NCBI GenBank assembly: GCA_050010115.1 | Contig: JBEKLQ010000039.1 | Span: 1 to 32,207, forward strand | Origin: JAKACA01 sp050010115 | GTDB taxonomy: Bacteria > Actinomycetota > Acidimicrobiia > Acidimicrobiales > Bog-793 | DNA: 32,207 bases | Reading direction: 5' to 3' | Part shown: positions 17,504 through 25,260 of the stretch, piece after piece | How positions within the stretch are numbered: the stretch's first letter is position 1 | Layout: every line of letters starts with the position of its first letter | The notes under the pieces: generated by a model | Databases searched by the model: none | Told to the model about the DNA's origin: nothing | Seen by the model: the letters and a program-made list of their open reading frames with translations, nothing else | Made by a program: the position numbers and the translations under genes

Positions 17504-19345
17504 TCAGCTGGTCAGGTAGAGAAGCTCAGGATATGGCATACCCGAGTCCGCGGGGTTCAGCTGAATCTGCGCAAACCCGCCCACAGTATCTTTGACCTCG
17601 ATCAGAGTATCCGGCGTCGGAATATTTAGCATCCCTGGCAGCTGTTGCGCAGCATATCGCACGTAAGCCCACGTTGCTTGAGTCCCGTTCGGTCCGTAAA
17701 GCTGCTGGTCGATGAGTGAGTTCATGTGCTGGTCGCAGTAGCCGCCGAAGTTGCCGCCGCCGCCACACTCGTAGTCGATGTCGCCCGTTGGATAGATGTT
17801 CGGGTATAGGTACCACAGATTGGTCAGGTCGGCGGCGTCCCAGGAATTGATCGTCGACTTAGACTGATTGATCTCTGCCAGTTCTTCGTCGAACGATTCG
17901 ACCTTCAGGGTGACGGGCACGCCAATCGCCTTCAGATTCGCCTGCCAAAGCAGAATCTCCGAGGCGGCTGTGGCGTCACCGGAGGGGTACACAAGGCTAA
18001 ACGAAAGCCGGGACCCCTTCGGCGGGAGAATGCCGCCCGTCGCACCTTCGTAGGTCATCACTCCACCGACAAGCTTAAAGCCGTGCGCTTCAAGCACAGC
18101 CTTTGCCTTGGCAAGATCAAATGGGTAAGGGCAGTAGTCTGCGTTCGGCCCAAGGTACTGCGGGGTGACGACGGAGATTGTGCTGCAGTGGGGAAGGCCG
18201 ATGCCTCTGAACACCGTCTTCGACCATCCGTTTTGGTCAATCGCCATCTGCAGCGCTTCGCGAACAGGCAGGAGACTGAACAGCTTGCAGATTGGGCGGG
18301 TGCACTTTGCAGAGGCGGAGGACCAGGTTAGGCTGCCCTGGTTCAGGTTGATGAATTCGGCGAGCAAGGGCCGTAGCTGGTAAAGATGGTAGCCGGGGAT
18401 ATTAGCCTTGTTTGCGAGGTCGGTCGGCACGTAGCCAAGATCGATGGTCCCAGCCCGGAGCGCGCTGTACTCTGCCTCGTCGGTTGTGAAGTACTGCCAA
18501 ACGAGCTTGGTAGCCTTTGCAAGAGGGCCCCCCGTATAATGATCGTTTCTCAGGAAGGTGAAGGACTGATTGGTAACCCATGGTCCGATCGTCCAGGGGC
18601 CATCGGCTACGTGCCAGACAGGATTGCTAGGCTGGTCAGCTACGCTCGTGAGAAATTTATAGTCAGCTGCAGCGTCGGCCTGGTTGTTGCAATAGATGTC
18701 ATGGCAGTAGGTTGTCCCGGTGGCTGGGTTTTTGTCCATGACCTGAGCGGGAAGGGGGGTGAAGAGCACCAAGTGATTAAGGATCCAGCCGGCGACATAG
18801 AAGGGGCGCGTAAACTCGATCCGAAACTCGTAGTTGCTGAGAACTTGGAAGGCCTTGACGTCGAAGGGGAAGATCGCCGTCGAGGCGCCATAGCTGCAGT
18901 TTGACAAACTCGGGCACGACGCTTTGATGAGGTTCCAATCGAACTCGACGTCGTACGCGGTAACAGGCTCGCCGTTGCTCCACTTCCACTTCGGGTTCAT
19001 CTTTACGAGAACGCCGGTGTTGCCGCTTACCGCGGTAGCCGACGAGGCGATGGAGTGTGCCCAGTCGATTCCGAGACTGTCAGAGTAGGCGATGAGCGTG
19101 CGCCAGACGAGGCTCTGCGCACCGATGTTCGGGCCCGTGAAGGTGCTGAACGTGATGACGGGCAAGAGATAGTTGGGAGCGCTCGCAGCGGCTGCGACAC
19201 CGTCGAGGGATGTGACGATCGTGCCCCCTTGAACCGGCTTCTTGCTCGCGGGCGTCGAGGTGGAACTGCAGGCACCCGTCACAAGTGCGAGCGCCGCGAA
19301 AGCAGCGGACAGTTTGAACCTGCGCTGTTGCTTGTGTTTTGTCAT
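17504..19345 (-). CDS. Solute-binding lipoprotein, SBP_bac_5 (Opp/Dpp) family
   Basis: The 613-residue protein starts with a lipoprotein signal (basic MTKHKQQRRFK, hydrophobic run, lipobox TGAC with Cys26) and is predicted to be tethered outside the membrane. It has family-5 landmarks: WKWSNGEPVTAYDVEFDW, the conserved PFYVAGWIL region, and REALQMAIDQNGW in the second lobe. It delivers the substrate to the OppB/OppC-type pair. Family 5 proteins bind oligopeptides, but also oligosaccharides, nickel and opines, so the ligand is open. The ATG overlaps the TGA of the upstream glycosidase-like gene (ATGA), showing tight co-expression of enzyme and transporter. Confidence 0.92.
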   Translation of the reverse strand: MTKHKQQRRFKLSAAFAALALVTGACSSTSTPASKKPVQGGTIVTSLDGVAAAASAPNYLLPVITFSTFTGPNIGAQSLVWRTLIAYSDSLGIDWAHSIASSATAVSGNTGVLVKMNPKWKWSNGEPVTAYDVEFDWNLIKASCPSLSNCSYGASTAIFPFDVKAFQVLSNYEFRIEFTRPFYVAGWILNHLVLFTPLPAQVMDKNPATGTTYCHDIYCNNQADAAADYKFLTSVADQPSNPVWHVADGPWTIGPWVTNQSFTFLRNDHYTGGPLAKATKLVWQYFTTDEAEYSALRAGTIDLGYVPTDLANKANIPGYHLYQLRPLLAEFINLNQGSLTWSSASAKCTRPICKLFSLLPVREALQMAIDQNGWSKTVFRGIGLPHCSTISVVTPQYLGPNADYCPYPFDLAKAKAVLEAHGFKLVGGVMTYEGATGGILPPKGSRLSFSLVYPSGDATAASEILLWQANLKAIGVPVTLKVESFDEELAEINQSKSTINSWDAADLTNLWYLYPNIYPTGDIDYECGGGGNFGGYCDQHMNSLIDQQLYGPNGTQATWAYVRYAAQQLPGMLNIPTPDTLIEVKDTVGGFAQIQLNPADSGMPYPELLYLTS

Positions 19346-21456
19346 TGATCTGCTCCGATCTGTACGACTGCCCAGACTCCAATGGTTTCAATGGTCACGA
19401 CGAGTTCGTCTCCGACCCGTTTCACATCGTGTGTAACTGCCGGGCGGGTGGTCACCGCTGGCAACTCTTCACTGTTCGCCCTGCCGTGGACCCGGACCGA
19501 TACCGGCCCGACCGGAATTACCAGGCCTCCCTCATCAATTCCGGTCTCGTTGAGGAGGAAGACGCTCCAACTGGGATCGACCCCCGGGGTCGACCAGTAG
19601 TACGTGGCGACAGTGCGTGGCCCCTCGACGACGGGAAGGTCGTGGCGCCAAGCCGGTGCCGCCTCGCTGAGGAACTCTGCCATGCGCGGTGTCCTATATC
19701 GTCGGTGCAGCAGCCCCGGGTTGAGTGCTGACCAGGTGACCTGGCCGTCTTTGCTTGTCACTCGGGAGACGATAGGGATACTTCCGCCGCTGGCTGAGGG
19801 TTGCTCGAACATCTGGTAGCCCGCGCGTACCTCGCCGACAACCTCAGCGCCGCTTGGCGCCTGGATGCGGGGGACAGATCCTTGAACCGGCACAGTGACG
19901 CCAGTCCGAGGGAAGTCAAGGTATGCGATACCGAGTTCCACGAACTGCTCGTCCTTGCTGATGACGACGCCCGCCAGCTGTTCAAGTGGAGATCGGTCCC
20001 TCGGCGTTCCGTCGGCATCGTGCGTGGCGTTGCGCCCGATCAGCACGAGCGAGCCGCCCTCTTCAACGAAACCGCCGACCACCTTCAGCGTCTCGTCGGA
20101 CATCGCCTTCGAGTCCACGAGGACAAGATGTGTGACCCCGTCCAGCATCGAAGGCCTCAGCGAATCGAGGGCGACGACTCGATAGGACCGGTGAGACCCA
20201 CGGAGTAACTCGATCGTCCCGAGGACGCCATCGAAGTAGCCGGCTTCAACGTCGTGGCGGCTGGCGAGATTGGAGGAGGCGGCCGAGTGTCCGACAGCGA
20301 TCTCAGCGACGGGTCGTGCGCCGGATGGCAGGGTCCCAAGACTGGAGTTCGTTTCACGGATGGTTCCCCACCCGCTCTCGTCCGACTCACCTGGTGCGTA
20401 GACGGGAAACCACGGGTCGCCGCCGTTTGCCCGCACATCGACTATGACGTAGGCGAGTTCATCCGCCGGCAGGCACTGGAGCGACCACGGGAAGTTCGGG
20501 TACTCAAGGAACGCAAGGACGGGCCGGTCACCGGCGAGCGAGGACAGGTAGCTCGTAGCAGTGCCGGCCCACCAGATCGGACGATCGACGAAGCGTCGCC
20601 ACAACTCGGCCGACAGTACGTCAACATGCTGCTCAATCTGCTCCAGCTGCTGGCCGTAGAAGAGCGGCCGTGCCCAGCCTTCGACGTCGATGGGTACTCG
20701 ACCCGGCACCACCCCGTCGAAACGGCGGCGCATGAACGGGATCGCGGTTGAAGCGAGCGGAAACGCGTGCTGGCAGAGGAACGCCGCGTCTGGACGGTGT
20801 TGCTTAAGCGCAGCTTGAGCCCGCCCGACAAATCGCGTGATACGCAGGTGGCGCCAGGACAGGAATCGACGCCAGACATCGCTCGACCAGTCTGCTGTGA
20901 CGGGGAGCGCCGCTCGGGTCTCCTCGTAGAGGCCAGCGCGGCAGTACGAGCAGGCACACCACGTCTGAAAGCTCGGCTCGTCGAGATAGAGGCCCTGCAC
21001 TGGGTACCTCTCGGCGATCTCTGCGACGAGCTGCACAATGCGGTCCCCATACGGCGAGTTGGGGCACATGGCCCGTGCGTCGGCCATCACCGTCGGTGTC
21101 CCGTCGCTTCGCGCCTGCACCCAGTCGGGGTGGGGTCCGTACGCATCCGGTCCTGCGAACATCGAATTCACGTACCCGATACAGGCGATGCCGACCTCGG
21201 CAGTGACATCGCATGCTTCCTGAAGGAAGTCACGCGAGCCAAGCTCACGGTGCCACGGCGCGATCTCACTCGGATAATACGCCTCACCGCCCAGGTAGCC
21301 GATGCCGAAGACCACGACCGCGTTGACACCACTGTCGGCCAAACGGCGGACCGCCTCCTTCAGGTCGTAGCGCTCAACGTCGACCTGGGTGAGCTCAAGC
21401 GTCGCGACCACGATCGGCGGACGCGACAGCCTGTCTGCGGTTAGGAGATTAGCCAT
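19342..21456 (-). CDS. Putative glycoside hydrolase, GHL6-like TIM barrel with beta-galactosidase trimerisation-like domain
   Basis: The 704-residue protein starts at the ATG at 21456, which overlaps the M20 gene by 16 bases; a longer frame exists but lies inside that gene. The first half reads as a (beta/alpha)8 barrel: DSGVNAVVVFG early, then CPNSPYGDRIVQLVAEIAER and VQGLYLDEPSFQTWCACSYC, where an acidic pair ends a strand and a Cys cluster follows, as in hypothetical glycosyl hydrolase 6 proteins. A middle segment (GVTHLVLVDSKAM, then GGFVEEGGSLVLIGRN) resembles the glutamine-amidotransferase-like trimerisation domain of beta-galactosidases. The C-terminus is beta-rich. No signal peptide is seen, so it should act in the cytoplasm on the imported compound. 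Activity is not established for this group. Confidence 0.72.
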   Translation of the reverse strand: MANLLTADRLSRPPIVVATLELTQVDVERYDLKEAVRRLADSGVNAVVVFGIGYLGGEAYYPSEIAPWHRELGSRDFLQEACDVTAEVGIACIGYVNSMFAGPDAYGPHPDWVQARSDGTPTVMADARAMCPNSPYGDRIVQLVAEIAERYPVQGLYLDEPSFQTWCACSYCRAGLYEETRAALPVTADWSSDVWRRFLSWRHLRITRFVGRAQAALKQHRPDAAFLCQHAFPLASTAIPFMRRRFDGVVPGRVPIDVEGWARPLFYGQQLEQIEQHVDVLSAELWRRFVDRPIWWAGTATSYLSSLAGDRPVLAFLEYPNFPWSLQCLPADELAYVIVDVRANGGDPWFPVYAPGESDESGWGTIRETNSSLGTLPSGARPVAEIAVGHSAASSNLASRHDVEAGYFDGVLGTIELLRGSHRSYRVVALDSLRPSMLDGVTHLVLVDSKAMSDETLKVVGGFVEEGGSLVLIGRNATHDADGTPRDRSPLEQLAGVVISKDEQFVELGIAYLDFPRTGVTVPVQGSVPRIQAPSGAEVVGEVRAGYQMFEQPSASGGSIPIVSRVTSKDGQVTWSALNPGLLHRRYRTPRMAEFLSEAAPAWRHDLPVVEGPRTVATYYWSTPGVDPSWSVFLLNETGIDEGGLVIPVGPVSVRVHGRANSEELPAVTTRPAVTHDVKRVGDELVVTIETIGVWAVVQIGADQ

Positions 21457-22715
21457 CGGTAAGCCACCAGGAGCGTCACCTTGAGGCAGTCGACGAGTTC
21501 GCTCACCGTCACGTACTCGTCGACACTGTGGATCATGCCGCCACCCGGGCCGTACAGGACCGTTGGACAATCGGCGTAGAGCACGGGCAGCCGAAGGTCA
21601 CTCCCGCCACCGCCGACGACCTCTGGCGCCCGACCGAGCGCAGACTTCGAGGCGTGCATGATCGTCTTCACAATTGGCGAATCCGGTGCAGTCTCGGCTG
21701 CCTCGAAGTGAAGCCCGAACCGCTTGAAGGCGATCGGGTGATCCTTCAGCCAGTGGTGCTGTTCAGCGGCCCGACGCAAGTAGGCCTCGAAGTCGTCGAC
21801 GACCATCTCGATGTCCTCCCCCGGGAGACACTCGATCGTTCCCTCGAGGATGGCTTTACCTGGCACCGTAGAGGGCCACTCGCCCGAAGCGATCCGGCAG
21901 ATGGCGAGCGGCACTTTGGTCCGGTACCGACCTTCGTACAGGTCGTGCTTCGCTTGGGCCTCTCGCATGAGCGAGTACGCCTTCGTCGCCTCGATGATGA
22001 CGAACGCGTTGTCGATGGCGCTCGCCAAGTCATGCTGGTACTCGACACCGCCCTCGACGCCGGGAACCTCCACCTGGAAAAACTGGGCACCACGATTCGA
22101 AACGAGCACGTAGTCCGTACTCGTAGGCTCAAGCTGGATCATGGCATCGGCTCGCTCACCCGCGAGGATGGCGGCGAGCGTGCCGTTGCCGCCCTGCTCC
22201 TCCTCGATCACGAACTGAGCCTGCAGATCACCGTTGAAGGGCACTCCGAGGTCTCGGAAGATCTCAAATGCCACCATGGCAACCGCTGCTCCACCCTTGC
22301 AGTCGGCCGATCCCCGGCCGTAGATCTTCCCATCCTCGAGGTCGCCCGACCACGGGTCGTGGCTCCACGTCGTGTTCGGGTCCACAGGCACAACATCAGT
22401 GTGGGCGAGCAAAGCGATCGACCGACCTGGCTTGCCAGATCGCAGATGGACGATGACGTCGTTGCGGGACTCGAATGTCTCAGCAGCCGGCGGCGTGAAG
22501 GCGGGGTGCTGGCTGAGTTGCTCGCCATCTGGTTCCACGATCCGATGGTCGAACCCGCCACTTGCGGCCCACGTTGCGACCGCTGCGGCGATTGGGCCCT
22601 CGTCCCCGGAAACGCTGGGTATCTGAACAAGTTCCTGCAGAAGCGTGACGAGCCGATCAGTGCTGTGATCGGCTGCTTCGAGAAGACGGCTCTCCCACTC
22701 AGCCACTCGGCTCAT
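21441..22715 (-). CDS. M20-family metallo-amidohydrolase (ArgE/DapE-like deacylase)
   Basis: The 424-residue enzyme shows a complete di-zinc site: His105 and Asp107 in LLAHTDVVP, Asp138 in GRGSADCKGG, the Glu171/Glu172 pair in VIEEEQGGNG, a further Glu in IQLEPT and a late His in GMIHSVDEY. A lid domain lies between about residues 205 and 330. M20 enzymes remove acyl groups from N-acyl amino acids or split peptides. In this cluster, removal of an N-acyl group from an amino-sugar or amino-cyclitol conjugate is plausible. The ATG at 22715 follows AAGGGGAAGGG, a strong ribosome binding site. It is the first gene of the minus operon. Confidence 0.88.
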   Translation of the reverse strand: MSRVAEWESRLLEAADHSTDRLVTLLQELVQIPSVSGDEGPIAAAVATWAASGGFDHRIVEPDGEQLSQHPAFTPPAAETFESRNDVIVHLRSGKPGRSIALLAHTDVVPVDPNTTWSHDPWSGDLEDGKIYGRGSADCKGGAAVAMVAFEIFRDLGVPFNGDLQAQFVIEEEQGGNGTLAAILAGERADAMIQLEPTSTDYVLVSNRGAQFFQVEVPGVEGGVEYQHDLASAIDNAFVIIEATKAYSLMREAQAKHDLYEGRYRTKVPLAICRIASGEWPSTVPGKAILEGTIECLPGEDIEMVVDDFEAYLRRAAEQHHWLKDHPIAFKRFGLHFEAAETAPDSPIVKTIMHASKSALGRAPEVVGGGGSDLRLPVLYADCPTVLYGPGGGMIHSVDEYVTVSELVDCLKVTLLVAYRWLIS

Positions 22716-22737
22716 CCCCTTCCCCTTGTGCTAAGCG

Positions 22738-22767
22738 ATGCTACGAAGTCATGTCGGTGCCTGTCAA
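22738..22767 (-). promoter_or_regulatory. Promoter of the M20-transporter operon
   Basis: On the minus strand TTGACA (22762-22767) is followed by 18 bases and TAGCAT (22738-22743). The predicted start near 22731 leaves a short leader of about 16 bases with a strong Shine-Dalgarno sequence, unlike the leaderless genes nearby. The operator palindrome ends nine bases upstream of the -35 box. Confidence 0.6.
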
Positions 22768-22775
22768 GAGACCTC

Positions 22776-22790
22776 GGATGTCAGACATCC
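22776..22790. promoter_or_regulatory. Perfect 15-bp palindromic operator
   Basis: GGATGTCAGACATCC is a perfect palindrome around the central A and contains the TGTCAGACA core also found at 9505. It lies between the divergent minus operon and the flavoprotein-like gene, so one bound GntR dimer could affect both. It is the strongest candidate binding site for the two regulators of the cluster. Confidence 0.7.
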
Positions 22791-22809
22791 GTTGCTAGGC
22801 TCTGGGCGT

Positions 22810-23280
22810 GTGGCGAACGGGGTTACTTGGGTGGAGCAGATGTCGTCGCTCCGGATGACGCCGACCGAGAGAGAGGCCTTCCTGGCCGAGCCTCACCTCT
22901 GCGCGCTCGCCGTCGAGCAGGCAGACCGACCTCCGCTCGTCGTGCCCGTCTGGTATCTCTACGACAATGCTCTTGTCAGCATCCACACGGCACGTGGTCA
23001 GCTGAAGACAGAACTGCTGAGACGCGCGGGTCGCTTCTCCGTCTGCATCCAGACCTACCAGGTCCCCTACCGGTATGTGAGCGCTGAGGGTGCGATCGTC
23101 GCGATCGAGCCCATTCCAGCGAGCGAGCGAGAGGCGATGGTAGCGCGATACCTCTCACCCGAGCAGGGCACGATGTATTTACGGCGAACCGAGGCTGTGG
23201 CCTCAGACGACGTCGCCGTGAGGATGCGGCCTGAACGATGGCGGACCGTCGACTTCTCAAGAGATGTCGACGGCTTCTGA
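22810..23280 (+). CDS. Pyridoxamine 5'-phosphate oxidase-fold protein (PPOX class, FMN or F420)
   Basis: The 156-residue product has the split-barrel pattern of PPOX-class proteins: MTPTEREAFLAEPHLCALAV, PLVVPVWYLYDNALVSIHT, QLKTELLRRAGRFSVCIQT and a VSAEGAIVAIEPI strand. Members bind FMN or F420 and reduce small substrates. The GTG at 22810 is chosen because TAGGCT (22796-22801) places the transcription start at that codon, giving a leaderless message; ATG 22840 is an alternative. The gene is divergent from the minus operon and shares its operator, which links it to the pathway. Its substrate is unknown. Confidence 0.75.
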   Translation: MANGVTWVEQMSSLRMTPTEREAFLAEPHLCALAVEQADRPPLVVPVWYLYDNALVSIHTARGQLKTELLRRAGRFSVCIQTYQVPYRYVSAEGAIVAIEPIPASEREAMVARYLSPEQGTMYLRRTEAVASDDVAVRMRPERWRTVDFSRDVDGF

Positions 23281-23425
23281 CGAGAATTGTTGGGACGCCG
23301 CTGAAGCGGGTTGACCGGGCAGTGTACAACGAGCCCTCTGAGACGAAACTTGCTCTGCACTCACAGGACCTTGGGCGCGCCAGCATCGGGCCGTCAGGCC
23401 CGACTCCTCCCTGGTTGGTGACGGC

Positions 23426-23712
23426 TCAGGCCGCTTGTTCGACGGTGACCCGCACGCCGAGGCGCTCCAGTTCGCGGATCAGGTACCGCTGGCGGCTGGC
23501 GGCGTCGTTGCGTCGTTCGAAGTAGTCGGGGCCGAGGTCGGCGTAGGGCTTCGCATCGTGGAGGACGTGCCAGGCGACGACGATCATGGAGTGGGCGACG
23601 GCGAAGATCGCCTTGCCCTCGGACTTCTTGCCGAACCGACGCTTGAAGCGCCGGTACTGGGCGGCGAAGTATGTGTCACCGCTGTGGCTCACCGCCCAGG
23701 CGCACTCGCAGA
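23426..23712 (-). pseudogene. IS110-family transposase, C-terminal fragment
   Basis: Only the last 90 or so residues of an IS110-type DEDD transposase remain. CECAWAVSHSGDTYFAAQYRR, GKKSEGKAIFAVAHSM and VVAWHVLHDAKPYADLG match the conserved C-terminal region with its catalytic Ser segment, which is here altered. The reading frame continues upstream into unrelated sequence. The fragment abuts the cas1 remnant, read on the other strand, within about ten bases, so one rearrangement cut both genes. The preceding 23281-23425 holds no gene. Confidence 0.8.
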
Positions 23713-23714
23713 GC

Positions 23715-24400
23715 ACCGTCGCTGGAGGAGATTCGCCACGTTGAAGCCGTCGCAGCCAACGTCTACTGGAACGCCTGGTCGGAGATCGAGGTGCCGTTCG
23801 TCCGCAAGGACGTGCCCCGCGTCGCTGACCATTGGCGAGCCTTCGAGGGCCGGCGCTCGGCCGTGAACGTCGGGACCTCCCGGTCCGCAACGGACCCGGC
23901 TAACGACGTGCTGAACTACGGCTATCGGTTGCTCGAAGCCGAGGGACGGCTCGCCTGCCTCGCCGTTGGGCTCGACCCCGGCCTTGGCATATTGCACGCC
24001 GACGTGAAGGGCCGCGACTCGATGGTGCTCGACGTCATGGAGGCGGTCCGGCCCGTCGTGGACGGCTACGTGCTCGACCTGTTCCGAGCCCGCCCGCTCA
24101 CGAAGGCCGACTTCGCCGAGGACCGGCGCGGCGTGCTCCGCGTGCTCCCTCCGCTGGCCCACCGGATCGCTGAAGCTATGCCGACGTGGGCGGCGGCGCG
24201 TTCGGACCGGTCGTCGAGCGGGTGGCGCGAATCCTCTCGGCGAGCAGTCCGTACGACGTCTCTGTGCCTTCCGTGCTGACCCGCGACAAGCACAAGGTGG
24301 CTGCAGCGCGGCGGGTCGCTGGCGCCGGCCTCTCGACAAGAAGCGGCGTGACCTCGGCAGGTCCCAATCCTGGTGGCCTCGCAACGCGGTCCAAGCAGCG
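23715..24400 (+). pseudogene. cas1: cas1 fragment, N-terminally truncated and frameshifted
   Basis: The translated segment matches the C-terminal catalytic domain of the CRISPR adaptation integrase Cas1: SLEEIRHVEAVAANVYW, WRAFEGRRSAVN, then YRLLEAEGRLACLAVGLDP (metal Glu), GLGILHADVKGRDS (metal His) and LDVMEAVRP (metal Asp). The N-terminal beta domain is missing. At about 24180 the frame shifts: MPTW continues in another frame as GPVVERVARIL, SPYDVSVPSVLTR and KHKVAAARRVAG, which again fits Cas1 C-termini. The match ends near 24400. No cas2, effector gene or CRISPR repeat array is in the window. The catalytic residues survive, but truncation and frameshift make it a pseudogene. Confidence 0.85.
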
Positions 24401-24431
24401 CCAGCGCCCTGGCGCTCCGGCACGGTCCTTC

Positions 24432-24925
24432 CTGAGTTCAACAGTCCCGATTCCGTCGCCTCGGACGGGACCCATGTCTGGGTCGCGAACCGTGACAACA
24501 ATTCGGTCACCGAACTCAACGCTTCCTCGGGAACGTTGGTGAAGGTGCTCTCGGCCGGGAGCTTCGGTTTCAAGGGCCCCGTTGCCATCGCCTCGGACGG
24601 GACCCATGTCTGGGTCGCGAACGCGAGTGGCAACTCGGTGACCGAGCTCAACGCCTCCACGGGAACGCTGTTGAGAGTGCTCTCGGGCGGCATCGGTTTC
24701 GACGACCCCGGCGCCATCGCCTCGGACGGAACCCATGTCTGGGTGGCGAACGAGGACAGCAGCTCGGTCACCGACCTCAACGCCTCCACGGGAACGCTCG
24801 TGAAGGTGCTCTCGGGTCCGAGCTTCGGGTTCAACGGCGCCTTTGACGTCGCCTCGGACGGGACACATGTCTGGGTCGGAAACGCCAGCGCCCAGCTCAG
24901 CGCGATCAGTCGATCAGGTGGGTGA
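24432..24925 (+). pseudogene. Beta-propeller repeat protein fragment (YVTN/streptogramin-lyase-like)
   Basis: Four copies of a 43-44 residue unit follow one another, each with ASDGTHVWVAN (or VGN), usually followed by NSVTELNASTGTL and VKVLSG. Repeat starts are at about 24458, 24590, 24719 and 24851. Nucleotide identity between units is high, indicating recent duplication. The segment has no start region or signal peptide: it joins the cas1 remnant directly at about 24400-24432, and the last blade is incomplete. It is thus the 3' end of a larger extracellular propeller gene. A GTG at 24536 could start a short product, but nothing supports its translation. Confidence 0.75.
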
Positions 24926-25059
24926 TCCGAGTGACCGATCGACCGCAAACCCAATACTCACAGTTTGAACAGCATCCGACGGCTCCGTGGGCGTCATCGA
25001 CCAACCACCGGGCGTTGCCATCTCTGGCTTCAACCTGCGCCCGCTGAGATAATGCACCG

Positions 25060-25260
25060 GTGAGTTCGGAGTTCGCGCACGGCAACGAAGCTCGAGCCGA
25101 AGAGATAGCTCTCCATCAGAAGTATCTGACTCTGCACGGACAGATGGAGGCGGCTGCCGCGGAAGGTGACCATCAAGAAGTCAGACGACTCAAGCCCTTG
25201 CTCGGGCGAGCACGACAGCGATGGCTCAAGATGAACCGACGAGTAGTGCGAGACCTCTGA
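25060..25260 (+). CDS. Small hypothetical protein, charged and helical
   Basis: The 66-residue product is predicted to be mostly helical, with acidic and basic residues alternating (ARAEEIALHQKYLTLHGQM, EVRRLKPLLGRARQRWLKM). I do not recognise a family. A GATAAT at 25048-25053 lies seven bases before the GTG at 25060, so a leaderless transcript is possible, though no clear -35 box is present. It sits alone between the propeller fragment and an IS3 remnant. It may be real or a chance frame. Confidence 0.4.
   Translation: MSSEFAHGNEARAEEIALHQKYLTLHGQMEAAAAEGDHQEVRRLKPLLGRARQRWLKMNRRVVRDL

Noticed and set aside
23715..24400. Possible CRISPR array near the cas1 fragment
   Set aside because: No regularly spaced direct repeats of 24-40 bases are visible on either side. 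The nearby 129-132 base repeats are coding propeller blades.
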